Positions 46,710 to 56,335 are shown, counted from the stretch's first letter. The stretch is DNA of 64,000 bases from Brasilonema angustatum HA4187-MV1 (GCA_019359695.1 JAHHGV010000009.1:1-64000), one strand, 5' to 3'. Notes: generated by a model not told the origin, from the sequence alone. Translations and numbers: made by a program.

Positions 46710-47436
46710 ATGACACAGAAGGATCTTCGGTTGTTTTCATCTTTTGTAAAAGCTGTTGAACTTGGTAAACTTTATCAGGTCTATTTTGTGCCTTAAAAAT
46801 ATTCAAAGCTTTGTTCACAGATGTCAACGCCTCATCTCGGTTGCCTTTTTGCCACAGCACTTGTCCTAGACTTGCTAGTGCATCAGCATATTCTGGGTTA
46901 ATTTTTAGTGCTTTTTGAAACTCTGCAATAGCTTCTTCCCAGCGGCTTTGGCTAGCAAGAGCAATGCCCATCGCATTATGAGCAAGAGCATAGCTTGAAT
47001 TGAGACGAATGGCTTGTTTGTATTCACCAATTGCTTCTTCGGCTTTTTCTTGTTGATAAAGGACATTCCCTAGTTGATAGTGTCCAAAAGCATCTTTGGG
47101 AAATTTCTTAGTTAACTTGCGTAAATTTTCCTCTGCAGCTGCGAAGTTCCCCTGACCATAAAAAACATTTGCTTCTTGAATGAGGCGCGATCGCTCTTGA
47201 TCGTCGCGATCGCCTATTTGTGCTAGTATAAAATTGGTCTGTAATCTCCTATGACTCTGGGGTAACGCTGAGAAGCTATGGTCAGTAATAACAGAATCAA
47301 TATTTTTTGGCGGTTCTGTAGTATCGGCTAATACTAATGGTAATGTATCAATAATAGATAAAAACCCCAGTATTATATAAATAAGAGGTTTAGCAAATAC
47401 CGAATAAGTTAGACTTTTCAGGTTCATAACCCACAT
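46708..47436 (-). CDS. Exported TPR protein (second)
   Basis: A 242-aa protein with an N-terminal export signal (IYIILGFLSIIDTLPLVLA, about 19-37), a low-complexity linker and about four TPR units. Examples are ANVFYGQGNFAAAEENLRKLTKKFP, AFGHYQLGNVLYQQEKAEEAIGEYKQAIRL and DALASLGQVLWQKGNRDEALTSVNKAL. In-frame ATG 47427 is an alternative start. It should be a periplasmic or lipoprotein-like scaffold, but no lipobox Cys is seen. It is related in design, not closely in sequence, to the TPR protein at 45.4 kb. Confidence 0.8.
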   Translation of the reverse strand: MWVMNLKSLTYSVFAKPLIYIILGFLSIIDTLPLVLADTTEPPKNIDSVITDHSFSALPQSHRRLQTNFILAQIGDRDDQERSRLIQEANVFYGQGNFAAAEENLRKLTKKFPKDAFGHYQLGNVLYQQEKAEEAIGEYKQAIRLNSSYALAHNAMGIALASQSRWEEAIAEFQKALKINPEYADALASLGQVLWQKGNRDEALTSVNKALNIFKAQNRPDKVYQVQQLLQKMKTTEDPSVS

Positions 47437-47836
47437 TACCTGAATAATTTATCGTTAATGGTTTTAGGGAAGCATATTCAGCATCAAGTAGAGTCAGCAT
47501 ATGCCGTTGAGAACATTTTACCTAAAATTTCCACTTTCAAAAATTAGTGCTAGATGAAATATCTTTGTCTATATGTGAAGCGATCGCCCTTGTTTTGCCA
47601 AGCTTGTTCCTCCGGCAACAGGCGGACTCAAAGTAGAAACTTTGGGTAATAAGGTGCTTAAAGGCGATCGCATTGCAAATATCATACTCTAGATAAAAAT
47701 AGCTCGCTTCGCGAGAAAGTAGTTCAACTCAGATGACAAGCTAATTTACAAGTTCTCATAGTTGGTGAAAGACTAATTCCGTAACCCCCTTTTCATCCTG
47801 CCACAGGTACTGCAACACGAGATATACCTGCGCTGA
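47437..47836. other. Intergenic region, no gene seen
   Basis: This 400-bp gap holds two HIP1 octamers (near 47581 and 47664) and a loose CCCCCTTTT/AAAAGGGGG inverted pair near 47785 and 47850, beside the isochorismatase stop. Nothing else is recognisable. Confidence 0.4.
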
Positions 47837-48499
47837 CTAATCAAAAAAGGGGGAGAAAAGAGCTTCCTTGAGCATCCGGGTTAGGTAAATCTGTCCACAG
47901 CAATTACCTACAGTGGCAATTGAAGACATATGAAATGAGAGTGAAAAATCTCCAACTGCATCCGCAACAAAGAAAACCTGTATATCTCTCATTAAAGCAT
48001 CAAGTGCAGTAGCCATGCAGCCAATATGGCTGTAAACACCTGTGATAATTAACTGGTCTTTTTTCAAAGTTTTCAAGATATCTGCCAAATTGCTTTTGTA
48101 AAACGCACTGTATTTGTGCTTGACTATGATATGGTCACGGTTATTGTCAGGCTTAATTTCATCTACAACTTCGACATTGTCTTTTGTATTCGTCATCCCA
48201 CCTCCCCAAAAGTCGTAAAGCAAACCACGTTCTTCAACATGCTCACAGGGACGACCAACCGTGTATATGACAGGTATATCGGTCGCGATACAAGTTTCCC
48301 TTACTACCTTTAGGTTCTCAATTAAAGGTCTACCCGGTGTTTCACCTTTAGCCAACAGAGGTTTAAGGTAGTATTTCTGCATATCATGAATTAACAGTGC
48401 TGCTCTTGAAGGCGCAACTTGCCATTGAACTCGGTTATGTTGCAGACATTCTATTCCAGGTAATTCATAGGGACGGCAACCTGAACTGAGTTTACTCAT
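47837..48499 (-). CDS. Isochorismatase (EntB/PhzD-like)
   Basis: The 220-aa protein resembles the isochorismatase domain of EntB and PhzD, which cleaves the enol ether of isochorismate (or ADIC) to a dihydro-benzoate plus pyruvate. Visible family pieces are ALLIHDMQKYYL (Asp near 39), KHKYSAFYKSNL (Lys and Tyr near 128) and TGVYSHIGCMATALDALMRDIQVFFVADAVGDFS near 153-186. It lacks EntB's C-terminal aryl carrier domain, so it is stand-alone. A very strong GGAGG site precedes the ATG. It is the last gene after the chorismate-binding enzyme and the aldo/keto reductase on the same strand. Confidence 0.88.
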   Translation of the reverse strand: MSKLSSGCRPYELPGIECLQHNRVQWQVAPSRAALLIHDMQKYYLKPLLAKGETPGRPLIENLKVVRETCIATDIPVIYTVGRPCEHVEERGLLYDFWGGGMTNTKDNVEVVDEIKPDNNRDHIIVKHKYSAFYKSNLADILKTLKKDQLIITGVYSHIGCMATALDALMRDIQVFFVADAVGDFSLSFHMSSIATVGNCCGQIYLTRMLKEALFSPFFD

Positions 48500-48568
48500 T
48501 TTAGTCCTCCAAATACAATTATTTATTTCGTTTGATAGATGCGCTTTGCTTAGATGGCAATGATGAGG

Positions 48569-49567
48569 CTATAGTGCTTCTTTCGGTGTCGGTGCATCTT
48601 TACTAATCAACCCTTGAACCTGTAACTCTGCCCAGAAGTCATCAGGGATTTTCTGCTCTAGTAGGCTAAAATTTTCGTTCACCTGTTCTAGTGTTGCAGC
48701 ACCGGGTATGATAGCCGTGACTGCTGGGTGAGCCAAAGCGAATTGAGAGGCTGCTGCTTTCAACGAAACTTGGTGGCGATCGCACACAGCTTCTATACGA
48801 CTTACTCGTTCAAGGATCTCCAATGGAGCATCTGCGTAATCATATTTAGCTCCTGGCTGTGCCCCTGTTGCCAGAATTCCACTGTTATAAGTACCGCCCA
48901 AAATAATGCCAATGTTCTTCTTCATGCATAAGGGGAAAAGTTCTCCCATTGCACTTTGGTCTAACAGGGTATAGCGACCAGCTAGCAAAAAACTGTCAAA
49001 GTCTCCCTCATGGGCGAATCTCACTAGCATCTCCCACTGCTTCATCCCGACGCTAATACCTCGGATAACGCCTTGAGTGCGTAATTTTTCCAAAGCCGGA
49101 TATGCTGACTTAATAGCCTCATTGTAATGGTCGTCGGGATCGTGGATGTGCAAAATGTCAATGCGATCGCTCTTCAGACGGATCAGGCTTTCTTCAAATG
49201 AGCGCATGACGCCGTCATAGCTGAAGTCGAAGACTGGTCGAAAGGGGAGCGGATTGACGAAAATTTTCTTGCCACGATCATCACCTAAAGTTGGCACCAA
49301 GACACGACCTACCTTAGTAGCAAGTATAAAGTCTTCACGAGGGATTTGTGCTAAAGCCTTACCCAATCGCTCTTCGCTTTTGCCTGACCCGTAGAAAGGT
49401 GCTGTGTCGAACAAGTTTAATCCAAGCGTTAGGCTGCGATGGACTACTTCAAAGGACTGCTCTTCTGACATATCCTCATATAGCCCTCCCAGGGAAGTAC
49501 ATCCAAGCCCCAGACTAGTCACCAAAAGACCTGTCTTTCCCAGACTTTTCTTTTGCAATGAGTTCAT
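48569..49567 (-). CDS. Aldo/keto reductase (D-threo-aldose dehydrogenase-like)
   Basis: This 332-aa NAD(P)-dependent oxidoreductase folds as a TIM barrel. The family signatures are LGLGCTSLGGL (near 14-24), NLFDTAPFYGSGKSEERLG (catalytic Asp and Tyr, about 52-70), ILATKVGR (Lys) and a C-terminal AAASQFALAHPAVTAIIPGA. The subfamily looks close to D-threo-aldose or pyridoxal dehydrogenases. ATG 49567 has a GGAAAG site and begins 2 bp after the stop of the chorismate-binding gene, so the two are tightly coupled. It probably oxidises or reduces an intermediate of the isochorismate pathway; the substrate is unknown. Confidence 0.88.
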   Translation of the reverse strand: MNSLQKKSLGKTGLLVTSLGLGCTSLGGLYEDMSEEQSFEVVHRSLTLGLNLFDTAPFYGSGKSEERLGKALAQIPREDFILATKVGRVLVPTLGDDRGKKIFVNPLPFRPVFDFSYDGVMRSFEESLIRLKSDRIDILHIHDPDDHYNEAIKSAYPALEKLRTQGVIRGISVGMKQWEMLVRFAHEGDFDSFLLAGRYTLLDQSAMGELFPLCMKKNIGIILGGTYNSGILATGAQPGAKYDYADAPLEILERVSRIEAVCDRHQVSLKAAASQFALAHPAVTAIIPGAATLEQVNENFSLLEQKIPDDFWAELQVQGLISKDAPTPKEAL

Positions 49568-49569
49568 TA

Positions 49570-50754
49570 TCACTTTCCTAACTTGACACCTAGTAATTTT
49601 GCACAACTAGTAGCCTTTGAGATGAGTTCCGTTGATTCACTACTCAAAGTTGATCCCTTCTTTAACCCTCCTCCCACAATCATCTCGCCAACTTCGCTCT
49701 TTTCAAGATGGAAAATAGAACGGATAGATACCAGGCTTTCAAGACAACCGGGAGTTCTCAGAAAAAAGCAACCACCATAGTAACCACGAGTTCGACCTTC
49801 TAATTGTTTAATCACAAACTGTACGTGGTTATCATGTGTTCCTGTAGCCGGACTAGGCGTAAGATGTGCCAGAGTCGAGAGCATAGAGGTATCGCTGTGG
49901 TAAGGTTTTTCAAACATTGAGTGAAAGTGTGTGATTTCGTCAAATGCAAGCAAGTCAGAGTCCACCGTCAGTTCAAGTTTTCCAACTACGTTTTCTACAA
50001 TGGACTGGAGATCATTTCGGGCAGCTTGATGCTCATTCATTAAGCTACTTTTGTCGAAATCTTTACCATTTTGGAAGGTTCCAGCAAGAATTTGAACTTG
50101 AAGTTTTGAGTCAGCAATAGAAATAAAGCGCTCCGGTGTACAGCTTATGAGATCCCAGTTGTGACTCTTCATTAAAAATCCCTGAGGAAAGAGAGTTTTA
50201 ACACAATAGAGCCAGGAATTAACCAGTTCATCAGCATTAACACATACTGTCATGGGTACTGATACAACCAAATGGTCAATATCCAACTTTTGTCGAATTT
50301 CCAATCCCTGGGTGACTACTTTATTGATCTCTTTAAGTGTCTGCTCGTCAATTAGGAGATGATTTCTGCTTTCGTACTTAGGCAAACTGTCGTTGATGAC
50401 GTCATCAGGAAGGAATTTTTCAGCATTTCCTGCTTGTATCACAAAAACAAGAGATTCTCCTCGAATTTGTTCCGAAATGAGAAATGAATCCGTTACCCAA
50501 TCGAGTTTTTCGTCTAGAAGAGATTTGCACTCGGACCCTACAATACCTGAAGCGGTAAGATTGTGCTCTTCAAGCCACTTGTCTAGACATACTAACAGTT
50601 CACCCAGAGTTTTTGCATTGCTGGAATAATTCCTCAACTCCTCAACAGCGCCATGCGCTGTTACCTTTAACTGACAATCAATGTGCACTACCTCAAGAGT
50701 TAACAATGGTGATTCACATCGTACGGATGTTGTTTGAGTATGCCAAATCCACAT
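49570..50754 (-). CDS. Chorismate-binding enzyme, probable isochorismate synthase (divergent)
   Basis: The 394-aa protein shows the fold signatures of the chorismate-utilising (MST/EntC) family: ISCTPERFISI near 208-218, ILAGTFQNGKDFDKS then EHQAARNDL near 227-252, a late HLTPSPATGTH and the ending EMIVGGGLKKGSTLSSE. It is divergent: the usual AGTxxRG reads AGTFQNG and the HLxxP region is looser than in EntC. The presence of an isochorismatase two genes downstream supports isochorismate synthase activity; salicylate synthase or aminodeoxychorismate-type chemistry is possible. It is expected in the cytoplasm, using chorismate and Mg2+. Confidence 0.75.
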   Translation of the reverse strand: MWIWHTQTTSVRCESPLLTLEVVHIDCQLKVTAHGAVEELRNYSSNAKTLGELLVCLDKWLEEHNLTASGIVGSECKSLLDEKLDWVTDSFLISEQIRGESLVFVIQAGNAEKFLPDDVINDSLPKYESRNHLLIDEQTLKEINKVVTQGLEIRQKLDIDHLVVSVPMTVCVNADELVNSWLYCVKTLFPQGFLMKSHNWDLISCTPERFISIADSKLQVQILAGTFQNGKDFDKSSLMNEHQAARNDLQSIVENVVGKLELTVDSDLLAFDEITHFHSMFEKPYHSDTSMLSTLAHLTPSPATGTHDNHVQFVIKQLEGRTRGYYGGCFFLRTPGCLESLVSIRSIFHLEKSEVGEMIVGGGLKKGSTLSSESTELISKATSCAKLLGVKLGK

Positions 50755-50897
50755 TTTACAGAATCCTTGAAAGTTAATATAGAGTTAATAAGGATAGGAT
50801 ATGCACTGCCCTTAGGACATCGCGTTCTGGGTCTATTCATTCGCGGTTGCTGAACCCTTTGATATATTCCACCCAATTGAAAACCGCTGTAATTTTT

Positions 50898-50999
50898 AGG
50901 ACTTACGCACCATCTGCTGTGAAACCCGGTTTATTCGTTCGTCTTTGGTTGCAAAACAGACGATTTTTGGTAGAAACTAGGTTTGTTTGCGTAAGTCCT
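50898..50999. mobile_element. Inverted-repeat element, AGGACTTACGCA ends
   Basis: AGGACTTACGCA at 50898-50909 and TGCGTAAGTCCT at 50988-50999 are perfect 12-bp inverted ends of a 102-bp non-coding element. Single ends of the same family lie at 36974 and 40926. It lies between the MscS gene and the chorismate-binding gene. Confidence 0.6.
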
Positions 51000-51021
51000 G
51001 TTTTTCTAAAAATTATAAAAA

Positions 51022-52596
51022 TTAGCCTCCAGCGCGAGCGGTAGTTGCGAGACCTTCTTGGATAAAGGTACTCATCAAAACCTTACGCAGAACGCGTTGG
51101 ATTTGAAGATGCTTTCCAGGATTAACTTTTGTCAGTGTACGCAGCAACAAGTGAGACTCTCCAATATTCTCCACTCCATCCACCTGTGTGGCCTCAAGTA
51201 TATCTGGGTAATCAGTTTTTAACTGCTCTCCCACCTCCTCAATTACTCTGTACACATCAGCTAAGTTGGAGTCATAAGCGACACTAACTTCGACCACCGC
51301 ATAAATGTACTGTTTGGAGTAGTTGGTGATTGAACCAACCTCCCCATTGCGAATAATCTGCAATTGACCATTAGGATGCCTGACCCGAGTCGTTCTCAAC
51401 TCAATCGCTTCTACAATCCCCTCAACATTTCTGTCTTGCACTTTCCCGGCTTCAATGTAATCACCTACCAAGTAATAGTTTTCAAACAGAATAAAGAAGC
51501 CAGAGACTATATCATTGATTAAATTTTGTGCCCCTAAACCCACAGCTATACCAACAATACCAGCACCCGCCAGTATGGGAGTGGGATCGATGTTGAGGGC
51601 ATAGAGTACGCATATACCAGCACCGAAGTAAATGAAGTATTTTAAGAAACTACGGAATAGAGGAATAATCGTTAAATTTTTCTGCTTCTGAATTTCACTC
51701 AGATTTTCAGCGTTGGCCAGCCCCTCTTCAAGCAGCAAGTAGCTTACCTCGATAAGTATACGAGAAATGAAGACAATGGCGATGATCTGCACAAATTTGC
51801 CACCCCAAGGTGCTAGGCTGGCACTCAGGGGTATCTGCTGGACAACTAAGGTTGCGATGCAGATCCAAATCACAGATTCAACACATCGCTTGAAAAACGG
51901 AATCAGGTGTCTGAAGCGATCATAAAACTGAAGGATGTTGTCAGGGTTTGTGTATCTAATGGTTAGGGCGTCTAAGGTATCAATAATCGCATTGACTGCT
52001 TTGAGTATGATTTGCCCAACGCCAACAATTAGATAGATCCGCAGTAGGATATACAGATACTCAGAAACAACTGCTGGGAGTTTGAGATATTGAGCAGACA
52101 AAATCAAAGCCCACAGCCATATCCCATTACTGACAATTTTCTTGAGGGCGCGAAAGAAACGATCAATGCTTTGATCGTCGGCAGTGTTTTGTTCAAAATT
52201 CTTGGCACGAATTGAAGCAATATTGAGGACATAATGAACAACTTTTATAACAATCCCCGCCACTATCAAAGTCCCAATGCTTTGAAGGATGCCAATTCCT
52301 AAGTTTATCCAGAACTGCGGTGGCACACGGTAAATCAATCCCAGTGTGTATTGCTGAAGATTTTCACCGCGATAAATCAGAAAACCATTCAAACCGACAA
52401 TCAGTATACACAGCACCAAACAAAGAAGTAGCAGCACCTTTGTTATGCTTCGCCGCACAGTTTTGATATTCCTTTCCTCGTTCCTAAGCATTGAAACTTT
52501 CGTTAGTCGCTTAGAGAACTTGTTAAAAAGCCAGTTCACCAAGAGGAAAACCAACACTACAAAGCTGACTTCAGCCAAGATTATTGCTATGTTCAT
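51022..52596 (-). CDS. MscS-family mechanosensitive channel
   Basis: This 524-aa protein has several N-terminal membrane helices (first LAEVSFVVLVFLLVNWLF, then VLLLLCLVLCILIVGLNGFLI) and a C-terminal MscS core. The pore helix and beta domain are ILAGAGIVGIAVGLGAQNLINDIVSGFFILFENYYLVGDYIE near 339-382, then RTTRVRHPNGQLQIIRNGEVGSITNYSK near 398-424. MscS channels open on membrane tension and release osmolytes. It lies between the aryl-ligase/reductase and chorismate-binding genes on the same strand, so it might export a product of that pathway, but ordinary osmotic function is as likely. Confidence 0.9.
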   Translation of the reverse strand: MNIAIILAEVSFVVLVFLLVNWLFNKFSKRLTKVSMLRNEERNIKTVRRSITKVLLLLCLVLCILIVGLNGFLIYRGENLQQYTLGLIYRVPPQFWINLGIGILQSIGTLIVAGIVIKVVHYVLNIASIRAKNFEQNTADDQSIDRFFRALKKIVSNGIWLWALILSAQYLKLPAVVSEYLYILLRIYLIVGVGQIILKAVNAIIDTLDALTIRYTNPDNILQFYDRFRHLIPFFKRCVESVIWICIATLVVQQIPLSASLAPWGGKFVQIIAIVFISRILIEVSYLLLEEGLANAENLSEIQKQKNLTIIPLFRSFLKYFIYFGAGICVLYALNIDPTPILAGAGIVGIAVGLGAQNLINDIVSGFFILFENYYLVGDYIEAGKVQDRNVEGIVEAIELRTTRVRHPNGQLQIIRNGEVGSITNYSKQYIYAVVEVSVAYDSNLADVYRVIEEVGEQLKTDYPDILEATQVDGVENIGESHLLLRTLTKVNPGKHLQIQRVLRKVLMSTFIQEGLATTARAGG

Positions 52597-52629
52597 GTCT
52601 GGACATATAATTTAAGTCAATTTAAATAT

Positions 52630-52762
52630 GGCGTTGCTGAATTTGGGAATGAATTATGGTTGTAGCACGATGTTCATTTTCCTGTAACCTTGTAGAGACG
52701 TTGCATGCAACGTCTCTACATCAATGGGAATTTTAAAATTCATATCTTGATTCAGCAACGCC
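52630..52762. mobile_element. MITE with 13-bp terminal inverted repeats and 8-bp target duplication
   Basis: GGCGTTGCTGAAT at 52630-52642 is the exact inverse of ATTCAGCAACGCC at 52750-52762. The element is flanked by the direct repeat TTAAATAT (52622-52629 and 52763-52770), the signature of a transposition event. Inside lies a 30-nt perfect palindrome (52691-52720, arm TGTAGAGACGTTGCA). It has no ORF. This is the best supported mobile element of the window and occupies the gap upstream of the MscS gene. Confidence 0.88.
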
Positions 52763-53212
52763 TTAAATATTTTGTGACAAAAACCTGTTGAATACATCAA
52801 TAATATTGTGTGAGAAAAGATGATTACAGAATTTTGAGTTCCTCCAATGTCTCCACAAGCAGGTTTGCGCTTAAGTTCTTAGGTATATGCCCAGTCAAAC
52901 GATAAGCTAATCCGCCGAACTTGATTGAAAACACAGTGAACAAAAGCTAGGAGAATGACTACTAGCCACCTTTGTCAGAGAAGGGCAAAACTTAATGCTG
53001 AGTTTTGTCTTTCTACTATCTTGATACACAAGATAAATTTTGTACTTTTTTTTATTCTGTGCTAATCTTCTCATAACGCTCACTTCTTAGACCACTGTAT
53101 TTTTATTAAATCACTGTTGTAAAGCTTGTGTCAATTTCTCAAGATATAACAGTTACTATTACAACACCTCAACAGCACTTTTGTTTTCCTACTTTTTGTT
53201 TTCCTACTTTTC

Positions 53213-56200
53213 CTACTTTTGGGGGGCATCGAGCCAACCACTACGAAGAAAATATGAGAAATAAGTATTCAACAATTGGGCATTCACGCTTGGACAGACT
53301 ATGGAACTATCATTCAGCGCAGTTTGCGTTGCAGAGCAACTCAGTTGTGGGTCTATTAATGGCTGAGATTGTTTTGTTGTCGCTAGTTCTTCTTGAGGCA
53401 ACTTCTTGTTATAAAAAGGCAAAAGATGATATAAAGGATTTGTTTTAGAGCGGACAGCATGACTCAATTGCACTTGCCAATCTTGATAAGCAAGATATTC
53501 CATTGAATACCCCTTCTCGCGGATAAAATCAGCCAGTTGACTCCATGAACCTGGTTGAGGATTATTCAAGTGAAATGCTTTTTCTATAGAATCTTTCTGC
53601 CTTGATAAATACACAATACTTTGACTGAGATAATCCACAGGAGCTAAATCTAATCTGGAAGTGATGTCAGTCATGCTCCCCATTTGAATACAACCTTTAA
53701 TGGTACGGCAAATGACATCATCTTTATACCAAGCACCTGACCTGCTATGCCCAGAAATAAATGGTGGTCTGTAAATAGAGACTGGAATTCCTCGATCGCG
53801 TGCGATCATAACTAACTTTTCTGCTACCCATTTACTCTGTGAGTAGGCAAGTTTCATTCCTTCACTATGAGTGAGTGAATGTGATTCAGTGACTATCTTT
53901 CCCCAATAAGCAGATGATTCAAAAACTGCAATCGTGGAAATGTAATGTACTGGCTTGATTTTGACCTTGCTGGCTAATCTGAGGATTTCCTGAGTTCCCA
54001 AAACATTGGTCGGTTTTAATGCTGAGTAGGGATAAACATAGTTGATCCAAGCCGCATTGTGATAAATCACATCAATTTGGCTACTCATCAAATCAAATTC
54101 TTGTGATGACAGACCTAAGTGTGGTTTAGATAAATCTCCTAAAACAGGGATAATTCTATTTGAGAAATCTTGATTCCAAATCTCGTAAAATTCCAAATTC
54201 TTTTGAATTCTGCTGATTGCTGAATCGGAATCAGCAGAACGTACCAGACAATAAATGTTCGCTTGAGTTTGCAACAGAAGTTCAGTAAGTAAGAAGGCTC
54301 CCAAAAAGCCTGTTGCCCCAGTTAAGAAAATAGAAGCTGGCTCACTGACAACTGAGTCAGGTGGATATTCTGGGACGATTGTCGAATCCAAAACAGCTTC
54401 TGAGTTTAAATCTGTTGCTAACTGAACTGATGAAGATTTTGAAGAATTTGTCTTCTTTGATTCTAATTGCTGAACTAATAAGTTTACGAATTGGTTGATA
54501 TTGGAGTCGCCAAGAAACATTTCTATAGGTATGTCTACCGCGAGTTCAGTATCAATGCGGTTTTTGAGTTCAATATTCATCAGAGAATCAAGCTTCAGTT
54601 CGCTTAAAGGCTTCTCTGTATCTAGATGTTGAGATGAATCGATTCCTAAAACTTTTAAAAATTGTTTTTGAACGTAAGCAACTAATAGTTCTTGACGTTG
54701 AGTTAAAGAAGCTTCATCTAATTGTTGCAGGAACTCAAGTTGTTGCTCTAATGGTTGTTCTAATGGGGTTTGTTCTTTTATCTTTATCTGTTCTTGTTGA
54801 ACTAAAAGCCGACGCAAAATTTTGCCGGAGGCTGATTTTGGAATTTCATCCACAATTTCAAGCCTACGGATAATTTTATTCGGTGCAACCTGCCCCGCGA
54901 CAAACTCCATAATTTGCTGTGATGTCGTTTGATCTTTGAGGACAACAAAAGCTTTGGGAACTTCGCCACTACTCGGATGAGGACTGGGGATGACACAGGC
55001 GTCAGCAACAGCCGGATGAGTTAGCAATACTGCTTCTAGTTCTGCTGGTGCTATGGAGTAACCATTGCACTTAATCAATTCTTTGATCCGATCAACTATG
55101 TAAAAGTAGCCATCTTCATCTGCATAGACAACATCGCCTGTGTGGAACCAACCGTCTGAATCGATGGCGTTGGCGGTTGCTTCAGGATTATTCAAATATC
55201 CTTTCATCAACTGCGGTCCGCGTACCCACAACTCTCCTGGTTGATTGGGACCATTAGGCTGTTGGCTATCAACATCTATAATTTGACATTCCACATTTCT
55301 AAGACACTGACCTACTGAACCTGGTTTACTCTTGTAATATTCATCTGGAGCGTGCAGGTTCACACATGTTTCCGTCGTTCCATATATTTGCTTGACGACA
55401 CAATCCGTGAGATACTTGTTACACTCTTGGATCAATTCACGGCTGAGCGGCGCGGCTGAAGAAGTCAGCACCTGCAAGCTGGAAAGATCGTATTTATCTA
55501 CGACTGACTGCTTTGCCAAAGCCAACACAATTGGCGGCACAATATGGGTACGAGTAATTTTATGCTTCTGGATGCGGCTTAAAAACGTTTCTAAATCGAA
55601 GCTGGGCATTGTCACAATAGTGGCACCGCAGGAAAGGCTGTAACTCAACATCAGCATGCCGTAGGCATGAAAAAACGGCAAAATTCCGATGACTGTATCA
55701 GTCGAGTTAATCGGTTCGCAGTTTTGGAATTCGTGAAGATTTGCACCAAACGTGTAATGGGTATGCATCACACCTTTAGGCAAACCAGTGGTGCCACCAG
55801 AGTATAGCAGGACAAGCAAATCTTCTTGTGGGTCGATTTCTACGGATGGTACTTTGCCTGAACCTTCTAAAAGTACAGAAAATGGGGTTACCCCAGCCGC
55901 CGAACCAAAGACAAATACTTCTTTTACCTTGGATTGAGCGATTGCTTCTAATGCCACAGGGACAAGCGAGGGTATTGTGACCAGATATTTTGCACCAGCA
56001 TCATTGAGTTGGTATGCAAGCTCTTTAGCTGTATAGGATGGGTTAACTGTGGTGATCACACCGCCTAAACTTGCAACGGCATGGAAGGCGATCGCATATT
56101 CGGCAATATTTGGGCTGTAAATCGCGAAAACATCACCCTTGCAGAAGCCACGCGCCGCCAAACTAGAAGCAACTCGACTGATAGAGTCTGCTAGTTCTCC

Positions 56201-56335
56201 ATAAGTCACTATGCGATCGCTGTGCCCTTCTATGAAGGCTGGTTTCAGCGCTAATTCTGTCGCTCGTTGCAATACAAATTCTGTCAGTGGCTGCTCAGGT
56301 ATAGAAATATCAGGATATGGACTGCGAAAGATCAT
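53213..56335 (-). CDS. Carboxylic-acid-reductase-like megasynthase (adenylation, carrier, thioester reductase)
   Basis: This 1,040-aa protein activates an acid, loads it on a phosphopantetheine arm and releases it reductively as an aldehyde. Domain 1 (about 1-515) is a 4-coumarate-CoA-ligase-like adenylation domain with YSGGTTGLPKGV near 177-188, YGTTE, and KSASGKILRR near 507-516. A carrier protein (about 550-630) has Ser584 in LKLDSLMN. The thioester-reductase domain (about 665-1010) has an NADP loop GATGFLG near 671 and YSQSKWVAEK near 831. This is the A-PCP-R order of carboxylic acid reductases, in a somewhat short version (about 1,170 aa is typical). The substrate may be the aryl acid made by the downstream genes; a fatty acid is the alternative. 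Confidence 0.88.
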   Translation of the reverse strand: MIFRSPYPDISIPEQPLTEFVLQRATELALKPAFIEGHSDRIVTYGELADSISRVASSLAARGFCKGDVFAIYSPNIAEYAIAFHAVASLGGVITTVNPSYTAKELAYQLNDAGAKYLVTIPSLVPVALEAIAQSKVKEVFVFGSAAGVTPFSVLLEGSGKVPSVEIDPQEDLLVLLYSGGTTGLPKGVMHTHYTFGANLHEFQNCEPINSTDTVIGILPFFHAYGMLMLSYSLSCGATIVTMPSFDLETFLSRIQKHKITRTHIVPPIVLALAKQSVVDKYDLSSLQVLTSSAAPLSRELIQECNKYLTDCVVKQIYGTTETCVNLHAPDEYYKSKPGSVGQCLRNVECQIIDVDSQQPNGPNQPGELWVRGPQLMKGYLNNPEATANAIDSDGWFHTGDVVYADEDGYFYIVDRIKELIKCNGYSIAPAELEAVLLTHPAVADACVIPSPHPSSGEVPKAFVVLKDQTTSQQIMEFVAGQVAPNKIIRRLEIVDEIPKSASGKILRRLLVQQEQIKIKEQTPLEQPLEQQLEFLQQLDEASLTQRQELLVAYVQKQFLKVLGIDSSQHLDTEKPLSELKLDSLMNIELKNRIDTELAVDIPIEMFLGDSNINQFVNLLVQQLESKKTNSSKSSSVQLATDLNSEAVLDSTIVPEYPPDSVVSEPASIFLTGATGFLGAFLLTELLLQTQANIYCLVRSADSDSAISRIQKNLEFYEIWNQDFSNRIIPVLGDLSKPHLGLSSQEFDLMSSQIDVIYHNAAWINYVYPYSALKPTNVLGTQEILRLASKVKIKPVHYISTIAVFESSAYWGKIVTESHSLTHSEGMKLAYSQSKWVAEKLVMIARDRGIPVSIYRPPFISGHSRSGAWYKDDVICRTIKGCIQMGSMTDITSRLDLAPVDYLSQSIVYLSRQKDSIEKAFHLNNPQPGSWSQLADFIREKGYSMEYLAYQDWQVQLSHAVRSKTNPLYHLLPFYNKKLPQEELATTKQSQPLIDPQLSCSATQTALNDSSIVCPSVNAQLLNTYFSYFLRSGWLDAPQK

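Noticed and set aside
53128-53448. Plus-strand open frame of 106 codons
   Set aside because: Most of it is antisense to the C-terminal end of the reductase domain of the megasynthase.
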